Source: CAZUNO01 sp964621445 [NCBI: Candidatus Hadarchaeota archaeon]
GTDB lineage: Archaea; CAYQAE01; CAYVLA01
Length of the DNA: 64,000 nucleotides
Assembly (NCBI GenBank): GCA_964621445.1
Contig: CAZUNO010000001.1
Location: 40,496-104,495 of the forward strand
Direction: 5' to 3'
Made by a program: the position numbers and the translations under genes. Positions 8,416 through 17,714 of the stretch are shown piece by piece (position 1 is the stretch's first letter; every line of letters begins with the position of its first letter). The notes beneath the pieces were generated by a model. That model did not search any database and was not told the DNA's origin. It saw only the letters and a program-made list of their open reading frames with translations.

Positions 8416-9471
8416 ATGGGTGAACCGGATTTCTCACGATTGGAAAAGGTCCTAAGGATGGAGGGCGAACCGGACAGGGTCCCCTTATATGAACATCTTG
8501 TGGACGATGAGATAGTATCTGCCATCCTGGGCACCAAGGGATTACCAGGCAACTTCGAGGAAATGGCAAGAAGAAGGGCGAAGTTCTATCAAAAGATGGG
8601 CTATGACTATGTTCCAATCGAGATTAGTTGGCCTATATCCCGAACGAATATACTTCAGATTGAAGATACGGCTCCTTTACCGAGGCAGCAGCGGGCTTGG
8701 GTCGATCAGAAGCACGGTACCGTGGAGAGCTGGGAAGATTTCAATTCATATGACTGGCCAGATGATGATTATGATTACTCGAAAACCATAAGGAAAGCCG
8801 CACATCTGGTGCCCCCCGGGATGAAGATCGTTGCTCACGCCTGCGGAGGGGTCCTGGAGAACACCATGTGGCTTATGGGTTCCCGGAATTTCTCTCGCAC
8901 CCTTCACACCGATCCAAAGCTGTTAGAGGCGATATTCGACAGGATTGGAGGAGCACTGGTAAATGCCTTCAGGAAGGCATCCATGGAACCGGGTGTTGGA
9001 GCTATGTGTCTTGGGGATGACATGGGTCTTAGGACGGGAACTATGATATCCCCGCATGATTTAAGGAAATACGTGTTCCCCTGGCAGAGAAGGATATGCA
9101 ATCAGGCTCATAGAAAGGACCTGCCCTTCATCCTTCATGCCTGCGGAAATCTTACCCGGATAATGGATGACCTGATAGATTTCGTGAAGATAGATGCCAA
9201 ACACTCCTTCGAAGATGCGATAATGCCGGTGGCCGAGGTCAAGAGAAGGTGGGGAGACAGGGTGGCCATTCTGGGCGGGGTCGATGTTGACGTACTGTCC
9301 AGGAGGGATGTCCCTGAGGTGGTCGAATACGTGAAGAAGGTCATGTCACAGTGCCTGCCGGGTGGATGTTGGGCCCTGGGATCGGGGAACAGCATACCTA
9401 ACTACGTGAAGGTGGACAACTACATGGCGATGTTAAAGCAGGGCCCAAAATGGGGAAGATACGGGATCTAG
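8416..9471 (+). CDS. Uroporphyrinogen decarboxylase-like (MtaA/corrinoid methyltransferase type) protein
   Basis: A 351-residue TIM-barrel protein of the UroD superfamily. It begins with the typical RLEKVLRMEGEPDRVPLYEHL and carries HACGG near residue 135 and HACGNL near 238, the latter matching the zinc-binding H-x-C pattern of MtaA-type methylcobamide:thiol methyltransferases. Genuine haem-pathway UroD is less likely because no other haem gene is nearby and the neighbour is a corrinoid-protein activator. ATG 8416 is chosen; TTG 8413 directly precedes it. Its stop overlaps by four bases the stop of the convergent RACo gene. The likely role is methyl transfer involving a corrinoid protein encoded elsewhere; the substrate is unknown. 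Confidence 0.75.
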   Translation: MGEPDFSRLEKVLRMEGEPDRVPLYEHLVDDEIVSAILGTKGLPGNFEEMARRRAKFYQKMGYDYVPIEISWPISRTNILQIEDTAPLPRQQRAWVDQKHGTVESWEDFNSYDWPDDDYDYSKTIRKAAHLVPPGMKIVAHACGGVLENTMWLMGSRNFSRTLHTDPKLLEAIFDRIGGALVNAFRKASMEPGVGAMCLGDDMGLRTGTMISPHDLRKYVFPWQRRICNQAHRKDLPFILHACGNLTRIMDDLIDFVKIDAKHSFEDAIMPVAEVKRRWGDRVAILGGVDVDVLSRRDVPEVVEYVKKVMSQCLPGGCWALGSGNSIPNYVKVDNYMAMLKQGPKWGRYGI

Positions 9472-11330
9472 TCATCATCCAGCAAGGAGGGGAAGGCCTC
9501 CGGGTCCTTATGAGGTAGATAGGTTGCGTCCATATAGTTACCCGTGAAGTTGTTGGTGCAGGTCAATTCCAGATAGGTGATACTTTCGGCAATCTTTTCC
9601 GCCATCTCCCTAAGGGGGCGTGAAAGAAGGGCAAGTTTTGCCCCCACCGCCGCGCCATTCCCGATGAATTTTAGCCGTTTGTTATCGATGTCAGGAATGA
9701 GACCTATTCTCTTTGCGCTGGAGAAGTCTATGTAGTTGCCAAATCCACCGGCGACAAAGAGGGTGGATACATCCTCGATGGTCTTGTCCATGGCTTCTAG
9801 AAGGGACGCCGCCCCGGTGTAGATGGCGGCCTTGGCCAGCTGGACTTCCCGGATGTCCTTCTGGGTCATCACGATATCGCTGTCCAGGCCAGTTTTTTCC
9901 TGGGGGACGAGCACGAATTCCTTTACACCTTCCCTTTCCCTGATTCTAGGATGGTCCTTGAACCTCCCATCCCTGCCTATGATCTCGTTTTTGGCCAGTT
10001 CTCCCACGGTGTCAATTATACCAGCTCCGGCCAGACCCACCGGCGGGGCATCCCCTATGGCCCTGAAATCGATCACCGAGCCCTCTATCCTTACCTTCTG
10101 GATGGCGCCCTTGGCTGCCCTCATACCGAATTTAAGATGCGCACCCTCCAGAGCTGGCCCTGCTGCGCATGAACAGACGGTTAGTCCATCGGAATCTCCC
10201 AGCACTATTTCGCCGTTGGTTCCTATATCAATGGCCATTGAGGTTTCCTCCGCCTCGTATATCCTGGAGGCAAGGATGACCCCAGTGGTGTCAGCACCCA
10301 CGTAACCAGCTAGGATCGGCAGGGCATGGATCGGGGTATCGGGGTGAATGTTTATACCCATCTCACCGGCAGTGGTCTCGACTCCCCTCTGTATCACGGG
10401 AGTGAATGGGGAGACCCCGAGATATTTGGTGGGAAGACCGAGGGAAATGTGATGCATCACGGTGTTCCCCGCGAGGCATACGTCCAGTACGTGGCTGCTA
10501 CATACGCCCACGTAGCTACAGCATCTGGATATTAGCCGGGATATCTCCTCCGCGACGAGAGAGTGAAGCAACTTTCCATTCTTACTGCTACCGCTCTCGA
10601 AGGCTAATCTGGTTACCACGTCCTCTCCATATGGGATCTGGGGGTTTAAGGATGAGTCCGAAGCCAGGGTTTCCCCCGAAAGCAGGTCCACCAGATAACA
10701 GACCAGGGTGGTGGTTCCAATATCTATGGCTGCCCCAACTGACCTGTGGGTGGTGTCTCCGGGCTCGACCCTCACGACCTTGTGGCCGTTCCAGAGGCTT
10801 AGAGTTACGTCCCAGTGGGCATTCCTTAGTATCTTAGGGCCATCCTTGAGGCATTTCCATCCAACCTCCTCCACCGCTATTCCAAGATCATCGGCTTTTC
10901 CTCTCAATCTCTCGAAGTCAGCGATTGGATCATCCAGAGTTGGCTCCTCCAGTTCCAGGTGATGCTTGGTTATCACCGGATCCAGGGCTATCTCGTAGTC
11001 CATGCCCTCGACCAGTATGTCCGGGAACCCCTCCACGCTCTCCGGGGGTATCTCCACGGTAACATCTTGAATGGGGACCGTTAGGCAGGCCAAGCGTACA
11101 TTCTCTTCGACATCAGAACCCAGTATGTCCAATTCGGCGCCACTCGGTTCTCGTACTGAGCCCTGGTCCCTAATCACTACTCTACACTTTCCGCATTTAC
11201 CCCTCCCTCCGCATACCGAGGGTATGAATTCACCGCACCGACGAGCAGCATCAAGTATGGTTTTATTATCCTCTATCTCCGCCCTTTTACCGGAGGGTTG
11301 AAATGTGACCTCAATGCGCCGCTCATCCAT
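9468..11330 (-). CDS. RACo-type reductive activator of corrinoid proteins ([2Fe-2S] plus ASKHA domain)
   Basis: A 620-residue protein. The N-terminus is a ferredoxin domain with cysteines at about 40, 46, 49 and 82 (SVCGGRGKCGKC, then LACLTV), the plant-type [2Fe-2S] pattern. The C-terminal two thirds is an ASKHA/DUF4445 ATPase with AAIDIGTTTLVCYLVD, MAIDIGTNGEIVLG and VAGGFGNYIDFSSA. This architecture is that of RACo/RamA-like proteins, which return inactive Co(II) corrinoid to Co(I) using ATP. It is convergent with a UroD-like methyltransferase, which supports the call. No corrinoid-binding protein or MtbB/MtaB-type methyltransferase is present in the window. Confidence 0.85.
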   Translation of the reverse strand: MDERRIEVTFQPSGKRAEIEDNKTILDAARRCGEFIPSVCGGRGKCGKCRVVIRDQGSVREPSGAELDILGSDVEENVRLACLTVPIQDVTVEIPPESVEGFPDILVEGMDYEIALDPVITKHHLELEEPTLDDPIADFERLRGKADDLGIAVEEVGWKCLKDGPKILRNAHWDVTLSLWNGHKVVRVEPGDTTHRSVGAAIDIGTTTLVCYLVDLLSGETLASDSSLNPQIPYGEDVVTRLAFESGSSKNGKLLHSLVAEEISRLISRCCSYVGVCSSHVLDVCLAGNTVMHHISLGLPTKYLGVSPFTPVIQRGVETTAGEMGINIHPDTPIHALPILAGYVGADTTGVILASRIYEAEETSMAIDIGTNGEIVLGDSDGLTVCSCAAGPALEGAHLKFGMRAAKGAIQKVRIEGSVIDFRAIGDAPPVGLAGAGIIDTVGELAKNEIIGRDGRFKDHPRIREREGVKEFVLVPQEKTGLDSDIVMTQKDIREVQLAKAAIYTGAASLLEAMDKTIEDVSTLFVAGGFGNYIDFSSAKRIGLIPDIDNKRLKFIGNGAAVGAKLALLSRPLREMAEKIAESITYLELTCTNNFTGNYMDATYLPHKDPEAFPSLLDDD

Positions 11331-11493
11331 CTTTATAACACCGTGGAAGTGATAGGTGATCCAGGACTGTTCTTAACTGTTCATTTGGTCCAACATAGGA
11401 AAGGGTGTTTCCGATAACAATTGACCGGAAGAGGCAGTCCCAGAGCGCTAAAAAACAACATTTATTCCCCGTATCCAAAACCATATACGGTAA

Positions 11494-12444
11494 ATGTCTC
11501 TATTTGGCCCTACATCGAGGATGGATCAGAAGAGGTACTACACCGAGGAGTGGTCACTTGGAGATGTGCCCGGATTCATTCTTGAGGATATACATTCAAG
11601 GGAATTCGCATTCGATCATGATGGAAGGGGCCCCAGTGATAGATATAACGTACTTGCCGATCCGGGTGCCCTCGAGAGCCAGCTAACCGGTAGACCCCCC
11701 TTCTCGGCCTACTGCAGCGTGGCGTATTACGATGATCCCTCCAAAAGGGAAGGAATATACCGAACGGAGCTGGTATTTGATATAGATGCCAAGGACCTAC
11801 CAGTAAGGAACTGTTCCTGCGACCCTGGCGATGTATGTCCAAAATGCCTCGCTGACTCCAAGCAATTAGCCCTGGAATACATGGCCTGCCTGGAAAAAGA
11901 CCTCGATCTTGATGATATATACATGATATATTCGGGGCGGGGATATCACATCCGGGTATTTGATCGTGGTGTGAGCATGATTACTTCCTCGGATCGTCGC
12001 AAGATCCTGGATTACATATCGGGTGGAATAGTTCCCAAGAATCTATTCATAGAGCACGGTTACAGTTCGATTTTCCGGAGGAGGGCCATATGGATAATAG
12101 AAAGAGCGGAGAAGGGAGACCTGGAAAATATTCCCGATTCAGTTTCAAAAAGGCTATTCGGAAAAAAGGAAGCCATCATCGAGGCTCTGGAGCAAAGAGA
12201 TCGAATGGCTTTAAACAAGCTGATGGGAGAGAGGAGGCTGAGTGCACTTCTGAGCAGCATAGCGAATATGGCCTCATCGCTGACCGATGCTAAGGTTACC
12301 ATGGATGAAAAGAGGATAATCAGGCTGCCCAGCAGCTTACATTCAAAGGTTAGCATGAAGTGCATGTTGATTCCTGACCCTCAGAATTTTGACCCCCTGG
12401 AGGAGGCCGTGCCCCAGTTCGTGAAAGAGAGGGAGGATGGTTAA
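11494..12444 (+). CDS. priS: DNA primase small subunit PriS
   Basis: A 316-residue catalytic subunit of archaeal-eukaryotic primase. Visible motifs are FDIDAKD with metal-binding D96 and D98, the zinc knuckle formed by C107, C109, C115 and C118 (CSCDPGDVCPKC), SGRGYH at 147-152 and the C-terminal RLPSSLHSKVSM. It is shorter than many PriS proteins (about 340-360 residues), mainly through a compact helical insert. A TATA-like stretch around 11450-11462 lies 30-45 bp upstream of the ATG. Its stop overlaps the helicase start (TAATG), so the two are co-translated. PriL is not in the window. Confidence 0.92.
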   Translation: MSLFGPTSRMDQKRYYTEEWSLGDVPGFILEDIHSREFAFDHDGRGPSDRYNVLADPGALESQLTGRPPFSAYCSVAYYDDPSKREGIYRTELVFDIDAKDLPVRNCSCDPGDVCPKCLADSKQLALEYMACLEKDLDLDDIYMIYSGRGYHIRVFDRGVSMITSSDRRKILDYISGGIVPKNLFIEHGYSSIFRRRAIWIIERAEKGDLENIPDSVSKRLFGKKEAIIEALEQRDRMALNKLMGERRLSALLSSIANMASSLTDAKVTMDEKRIIRLPSSLHSKVSMKCMLIPDPQNFDPLEEAVPQFVKEREDG

Positions 12445-15299
12445 TGTCAGGAACCGAGCCCTCGGTCGCTCCGTCTTCTCCAACCGGGGAGTCCCAGGGG
12501 ATTTTTTCCCAGTTTCACGCCGAGATAAGGGAGGAGTTGAATGGCAAGGGGTTTACAACGCCAACTAGGATACAGGAAAAGGCAATTCCCCTGGTAATGG
12601 AAGGAGATCATGCCTTGGTCATCGCCCCAACCGGAGAGGGCAAGACCGAAGTTGCAGTTCTTCCGATTCTGGACAAGATGGTCAGGGAGGGGAAGCCGGA
12701 ACCGATAAGCGTGCTCTATATCGCTCCTCTGAGGGCCTTGAATAGGGACCTTCTTGACCGCATAGAGTCATGGGGGGCCAAGTTAGGGTTCAGGGTCGAG
12801 GTGCGCCATGGCGATACATCCTCCAGACAGCGGAGAAAGCAGGCCCTTCGCCCTCCTCATGCCCTGATAACCACGCCCGAGACCCTACAGGCCATCCTGC
12901 CAGGAAGCACAATGCGGAAGCACCTTGCCCATGTGAAACACGTAGTCGTTGATGAGGTACATGAGCTTGCTGAGGACAAGAGAGGCATACAGCTCTCGCT
13001 GGCCCTAGAACGGCTTGCGAATATTGCCGGCGAGTTTCAGAGGATAGGACTATCGGCCACGGTGGGCTCTCCGGATAAGGTATCCCATTTTCTGGGCGGC
13101 GACCGGGAGGTCCAGATCTGTAGGGTAGGGTTCCTGGGAGGGGCTTCCCTTTCGGTTCAGATTCCGAACCCTGAGCCGGAGGATGAGATAACCTCCAAGA
13201 AACTCATGATTTCCAGAAAGAGCGCGGCCAGACTGAGGAGGATAAGGGAGCTGGTGGATGAGCATAGGTCTACCTTGATATTCGTCAACACGCGTGATAT
13301 GGCAGAGATACTGTCCTCAAGGTTCAACCAATGGGACAAAGAGATGGGGGTGGATGTTCACCATAGCTCTCTTTCCAGCGGGGTACGAATCGATGCCGAG
13401 AGACGTTTCAAATCCGAGGAGTCAAGGGGCATTATCTGTACATCCTCCATGGAGTTGGGTATAGATGTTGGAAGTGTTGACCTGGTGGTACAGTATGAAT
13501 CCCCCCGTCAACCGGCACGCCTGATCCAGAGGGTTGGTAGATCGGGCCACCGGACGGACATGAGTTCAAAGGGGGTTGTGATAGCCATCAGTGCGGATGA
13601 TGTGCTGGAATCCATGGTTGTCTCCAGGAGGGCCAAATCCGAGGAGATAGAGGAGAGCCTTATACCGGAAAGATGCCTGGACGTCCTTGCCCATCAGGTC
13701 GTGGGTTTCTGCCTGGAGAACCAGGACGTGGAGGCTCCAGATATACTCTCGCTGTTCAGAAGGGCTCAACCTTATAGGAGGCTTTCAGGCGAGGACCTAA
13801 TGAGGGTGATCAGGCAGCTTGAGGACCAGAGGATGCTATGGGTCGATGGTACGAGACTTAGGCGAAGGAGAGCTGCCTGGCAGTACTACTACGAGAACCT
13901 TAGCACCATACCCGATGTCAAGCGATTCAGGATAATCAACATGGTAACCAATCAGCAGATAGGAACCCTGGACGAGGAGTTCGTGGCAACTAAGGCTAAA
14001 CCCGGAGGAACCTTCATCACCAAGGGAGAAACCTGGACCATTCTTGAGATAGAGGAGGATAGGGTGATGGTAGCCCCGGCCGAGAATCAGATGGGGGCAG
14101 TACCCGGTTGGGTTGGAGAGATGATTCCCGTTCCTTATTGCGTTGCCCAGGAAGTGGGAAGACTTCGTCAAATACTTGTATCCGATCCAGAGGGAGAGGG
14201 GATCATGGACCAGTACCCTATCAGCCAAAGGGAGCTTTCTCTGGTGAGTAGATACATCCAATCCCAGAAGGAGAGAAGCGTTGTTCCCACCGATAACAAG
14301 ATAGTGCTGGAGGCTTACAGGAACAAGGTCATTTTGCATGGGTGTTTTGGGACCAAGGCCAACGAAACCATTGCCCGGGTGGTGGCCTCCCTACTCACGG
14401 CAAGACTAGGCTCTGCCGTTGGAGTTAGGATAGACCCCTATAGAATGGTATTCACCTTTCCGGAAGGAAAGGGTGGCCCTGAATTGATCATCGAGACCAT
14501 CAAGGACCTGGATAGCAAGCACGTGATTCCCATCCTGGAGATCGTGATGAAGAGGACCTCCATGTTCAAATGGAGACTTGTCCATGTGGCGAAGCGGTTT
14601 GGGGCGATGAGAAGGGATGTCGATTACCAGTCCATAAGCCTGGACAGGGTGGCAATGGTCTTTGAGGGAACTCCCCTGTACGACGAGACACTGAATGAGT
14701 TGATGAGGGATAAGCTGGATGTGGAGAGAGCATCCGAGGTTCTAAGTAAGATAAAGAATGGTGAGATCGGATATGATATAGTCACCACCAATAAGGTAGC
14801 CCCTCTCTCGGCCCCAATTCTGAAACACGAGGGTTTCTCTGATGTCATCTCTCCCGAGAGCCCGACAGAGGAAATCATGAAAATACTCAAGAGAAGGTTG
14901 ATGAAAAGGAGGGTCAAACTCCTTTGCCTGAACTGTCTCAGTTCCGTGAAGAGAAGGGTGGGAGAGGTTGAGGAGAGCCCAAGGTGTTGGAACTGCGGCT
15001 CTAAGGTGATTGCCTCCCTTAGACCAGCGGATAAGGAGACGGAGAAAGCACTAAGGAAAAGGGAAAAGGGGTTACGACTTACCAAATCCGAGAAGGACCT
15101 GGTGGAGAAGGCCAGTTTGAGCGCCGACCTAGTTTCCGAATATGGTAGGAAGGCAGCCATGACCCTGGCCGCGAGGGGCATAGGGCCCCAGACGGCGGCC
15201 CGCACCCTATCGAAACTTCACCCGAGCGAGAACGAATTGCTCAAGGATATATTTTCCCAAGAGAAACTTTACGTCCGAACCAGAAGGTTCTGGGATTAG
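12444..15299 (+). CDS. Lhr-type DEVH superfamily 2 helicase with C-terminal zinc ribbon
   Basis: A 951-residue SF2 helicase. Motif Q lies near TTPTRIQEKAI, the Walker A is APTGEGKTE (about 60-68), motif II is DEVH (about 171), and motif III is LSATVG. Motifs IV-VI include IICTSSMELGIDVGSVD and QRVGRSGHR. The core plus winged helix and beta-rich Lhr domain is followed by a four-cysteine module (CLNC, then CWNC, about 830-855) and a basic helical tail. It overlaps priS by one base, so it is probably expressed with primase and acts in replication restart or repair. Lhr and ASH-Ski2 helicases are related; the winged-helix region favours Lhr. Confidence 0.88.
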   Translation: MSGTEPSVAPSSPTGESQGIFSQFHAEIREELNGKGFTTPTRIQEKAIPLVMEGDHALVIAPTGEGKTEVAVLPILDKMVREGKPEPISVLYIAPLRALNRDLLDRIESWGAKLGFRVEVRHGDTSSRQRRKQALRPPHALITTPETLQAILPGSTMRKHLAHVKHVVVDEVHELAEDKRGIQLSLALERLANIAGEFQRIGLSATVGSPDKVSHFLGGDREVQICRVGFLGGASLSVQIPNPEPEDEITSKKLMISRKSAARLRRIRELVDEHRSTLIFVNTRDMAEILSSRFNQWDKEMGVDVHHSSLSSGVRIDAERRFKSEESRGIICTSSMELGIDVGSVDLVVQYESPRQPARLIQRVGRSGHRTDMSSKGVVIAISADDVLESMVVSRRAKSEEIEESLIPERCLDVLAHQVVGFCLENQDVEAPDILSLFRRAQPYRRLSGEDLMRVIRQLEDQRMLWVDGTRLRRRRAAWQYYYENLSTIPDVKRFRIINMVTNQQIGTLDEEFVATKAKPGGTFITKGETWTILEIEEDRVMVAPAENQMGAVPGWVGEMIPVPYCVAQEVGRLRQILVSDPEGEGIMDQYPISQRELSLVSRYIQSQKERSVVPTDNKIVLEAYRNKVILHGCFGTKANETIARVVASLLTARLGSAVGVRIDPYRMVFTFPEGKGGPELIIETIKDLDSKHVIPILEIVMKRTSMFKWRLVHVAKRFGAMRRDVDYQSISLDRVAMVFEGTPLYDETLNELMRDKLDVERASEVLSKIKNGEIGYDIVTTNKVAPLSAPILKHEGFSDVISPESPTEEIMKILKRRLMKRRVKLLCLNCLSSVKRRVGEVEESPRCWNCGSKVIASLRPADKETEKALRKREKGLRLTKSEKDLVEKASLSADLVSEYGRKAAMTLAARGIGPQTAARTLSKLHPSENELLKDIFSQEKLYVRTRRFWD

Positions 15300-15302
15300 A
15301 AT

Positions 15303-16175
15303 TCACATCATGTCGAATTCCTTGAGCAGCATGAGTTCATCCAGCTCTACTTTCTGCCCGGCCCTAAGCTTCTCCAAAGCAGCTTCTGCTCGCTCTTTGA
15401 GCTTCTTCTGAGTAGATTGGCTTCTTCTATGTTCCTTGGTGTGTTCGATGACCTTTCCTTTCTTGACCAATTTGGACAGTTTCTTTCGCGTTTCAAGTAA
15501 CTGGGCATGCTTCTTATCGGCCTTCTTTATTACATCCAACATATTATGGTGGTACTCGTCGGCCTGCTTGCGTTTGGGCTTGCTCTTCTCGATGGTCTCG
15601 ATCATCTTCTTGTGATGTTTCTGGGATTCCTTGGAGAGTTCCAGTACCTTCGAGTGAAGCTTGGAAGAGCTCACCCTGAGTGCTTCGACCTTGATACTCT
15701 CATCACCCAGGTCCTTCAGTTTATCCCTTAGTTTCCGAGATTCCTCAAGCTCCTCCCTAATCTTCTCAATCTTATCCACCAGCTTCCGTTCCTTTTGTAT
15801 ACTTAAAACGCTGGTTTGTATCTGCCACTCCAGCCGCTTGATCTCTTCCTTTATTTCCTCTTCGGGCCGGAACTTGGGCAGCTTCTTCCGATCAATGCCC
15901 ATCTCGTCCATCTTGTTCCTGGTTATCTTTGCAGCCTTGGTAGCCTCGTTCCTGCGTTTCTTGTGTACCTTGATCTTTGCGTTTAACTTGTCCCGCTGTG
16001 CTTTGTATTCGTTGGCTTTCTCCATCAATTCTTTGACTTCGGCGTTATACTGGTCCCTCTTCTCCCTCAGTTTTCTTGCCTTTTGGTTGAGGGCGTCTCT
16101 TTCGTTCTTGAGCTTTTTGGCCGTTTCATATAATCCGTCTACCTTGGCCTCAAGCTCCTCCTTGTCATCAGGCAT
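15303..16175 (-). CDS. Archaeal coiled-coil protein (COG1340-like)
   Basis: A 290-residue protein made almost entirely of charged helix, with heptad-like Lys/Glu-rich segments from residue 5 to about 260 (for example KKLKNERDALNQKARKLREK). It has no signal peptide or membrane helix. It matches the general character of the uncharacterised archaeal coiled-coil family COG1340. It is convergent with the helicase, with four bases between the stop codons, and has its own promoter region at about 16195-16260. Its function is unknown; some members of this type have been proposed to be structural or chromatin-related, but nothing here tests that. Confidence 0.75.
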   Translation of the reverse strand: MPDDKEELEAKVDGLYETAKKLKNERDALNQKARKLREKRDQYNAEVKELMEKANEYKAQRDKLNAKIKVHKKRRNEATKAAKITRNKMDEMGIDRKKLPKFRPEEEIKEEIKRLEWQIQTSVLSIQKERKLVDKIEKIREELEESRKLRDKLKDLGDESIKVEALRVSSSKLHSKVLELSKESQKHHKKMIETIEKSKPKRKQADEYHHNMLDVIKKADKKHAQLLETRKKLSKLVKKGKVIEHTKEHRRSQSTQKKLKERAEAALEKLRAGQKVELDELMLLKEFDMM

Positions 16176-16195
16176 TCGCTACCCTTGTAGATATC

Positions 16196-16266
16196 CAGCA
16201 TATTTATTGGTTTTCAGGCAGACAACTATATACTGGAGAAAAAATATTATATGAAGCCGTCTGTCC
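16196..16266. promoter_or_regulatory. Divergent promoter region
   Basis: An AT-rich segment between two divergent starts. TATA-like boxes are ATATTTATTGG near 16199-16209 (read on the minus strand about 25-33 bp from the coiled-coil start) and AAATATTATATG near 16243-16254 on the plus strand, about 40-50 bp upstream of the RCK-DHH start at 16295. A further TATATACT lies at 16226-16233. No clear operator repeat is seen. Confidence 0.45.
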
Positions 16267-16294
16267 GACATTTCATTCAGCTCGGGGAACTCAT

Positions 16295-17710
16295 ATGTAC
16301 ATGATTCTGGGGTATACGGAGGTTACCGCCAATGTCGCCTCATTCATAGATAGATCTCTTAAAGAGGAAGTTACCATCGTTCAGAAGGACGATGAAAAGG
16401 CAGAGGATCTAAGGGATAGGGGTTACGGAGTGGTGGTGGGCAATCCCAGGAACCTAACCACCTTGACCAGAGCCAGATTGAAGGATGAAGCGGACGTGGT
16501 TCTAGTGATGGGGGAGAGCGGAAGGGAGACACGCAATATTTGCGAGACCGTAAAACGCGAGTTCCCTGAAAAGTTCATGGTGGCCATAGCCTCAAGGACC
16601 CAGGACAAGAAGATACTGGACAAGATATCAATCGATAGAATAATCGTTGATTCGGAAGCAGCTGCCGAATTCATAAACCAACAGCTGGCCAACTTGAGAC
16701 CTCTGAACAAGCTGAACAAGCTTAGATCAATAATGCGTTCCAGCGAAGATCGAATGGCCATACTGATTCACGATAATCCCGATCCGGATGCCGTTTCAAG
16801 TGCAGTAGCCCTGGCTGAGATAGCCAAGCTTGAGGGCCTAAAGGCCGAAATCATGTATGCTGGTGAAATAGGTAGAGATGAAAACAGGGCCCTGGTCAAT
16901 TTGCTGGGGGCCAAAATGACCAAAGTCGATGTGATTACCAAGCACATCTTGAGAACCTACAAAACAGTCGCTCTGGTTGATGTATCCAATCTGAGCTACG
17001 TAAGCGCTCTAACTGCAGATAGAACGCCGGATATAATCATAGATCACCATCTGCATGAAAATGAGCTTAACGCCGATTTCATTGATCTTCGTGAATCAAT
17101 CGGCTCAACTGCCGCGATAATGACCCAGTACCTGCGCCTTGCAGGGATCACTCCGGATTCTAAGTTGGCGTCTGCCCTTCTATATGGCATAATGACCGAT
17201 ACTGCCGAATTTACCAGGGGGATGACCCCAGATGATATTAAGGCCGTGAATTATCTGGTCCCCCATTCAGATCAGGATCTTTTAGAGAAGATAAAATCGC
17301 CGAGCGTCTCCATGGATACCGCGGATGCCTTGGCGGTAGCCATTAATAATAGAGAATTGGTGCGCGACGTGCTTATCTCGACTGCTGGGGCAATTGGAAA
17401 TCGGGATGCGATCCCCCAGGCATGTGAATATCTGCTGAATTTGGAAGGTGTTGCCAGCACCTTCGTTTTTGCCATCGTAAAGGATAAAATTGTGATTAAT
17501 GCTAGAACCAAGGACGTGAGGATGAACGTTGCGGATGTAATGAAGCGCGCTTTTGGTGAGATGGGTTCGTCAGGCGGCCATCCGACCTCCGCGGGAGCTA
17601 CCATACCCCTAGGTGTATTTGCAGGTAGCCAGGACGAGGGCATGCTCACCTCAATGGTAAGGGAAAGCGTGACCAGAAGGCTCCTCGATGCAATGAATAT
17701 CGAGAAATAA
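16295..17710 (+). CDS. RCK_N (TrkA-N)-DHH-DHHA1 phosphodiesterase
   Basis: A 471-residue protein with three parts. Residues 1-135 are a Rossmann RCK_N/TrkA-N domain, although the G-x-G-x-x-G loop is degenerate (ILGYTEVTANVAS). Residues about 150-320 are a DHH domain with IHDNPDPDAVSS, VDVSN and IDHHLHEN. The rest is DHHA1, ending with GSSGGHPTSAGA. DHH-DHHA1 enzymes cleave linear or cyclic dinucleotides such as c-di-AMP or pApA, or oligonucleotides. The RCK domain suggests ligand or redox control of that activity. It is the only gene on this strand here and converges with a PRC-barrel gene four bases away. Confidence 0.85.
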   Translation: MYMILGYTEVTANVASFIDRSLKEEVTIVQKDDEKAEDLRDRGYGVVVGNPRNLTTLTRARLKDEADVVLVMGESGRETRNICETVKREFPEKFMVAIASRTQDKKILDKISIDRIIVDSEAAAEFINQQLANLRPLNKLNKLRSIMRSSEDRMAILIHDNPDPDAVSSAVALAEIAKLEGLKAEIMYAGEIGRDENRALVNLLGAKMTKVDVITKHILRTYKTVALVDVSNLSYVSALTADRTPDIIIDHHLHENELNADFIDLRESIGSTAAIMTQYLRLAGITPDSKLASALLYGIMTDTAEFTRGMTPDDIKAVNYLVPHSDQDLLEKIKSPSVSMDTADALAVAINNRELVRDVLISTAGAIGNRDAIPQACEYLLNLEGVASTFVFAIVKDKIVINARTKDVRMNVADVMKRAFGEMGSSGGHPTSAGATIPLGVFAGSQDEGMLTSMVRESVTRRLLDAMNIEK

Positions 17711-17714
17711 TCGG

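Noticed and set aside
15661-16254. A 197-codon Ser/Phe-rich plus-strand frame opposite the coiled-coil gene
   Set aside because: Reverse complement of Lys/Glu-rich codons yields Leu, Phe and Ser runs; the coiled-coil frame is far more plausible.
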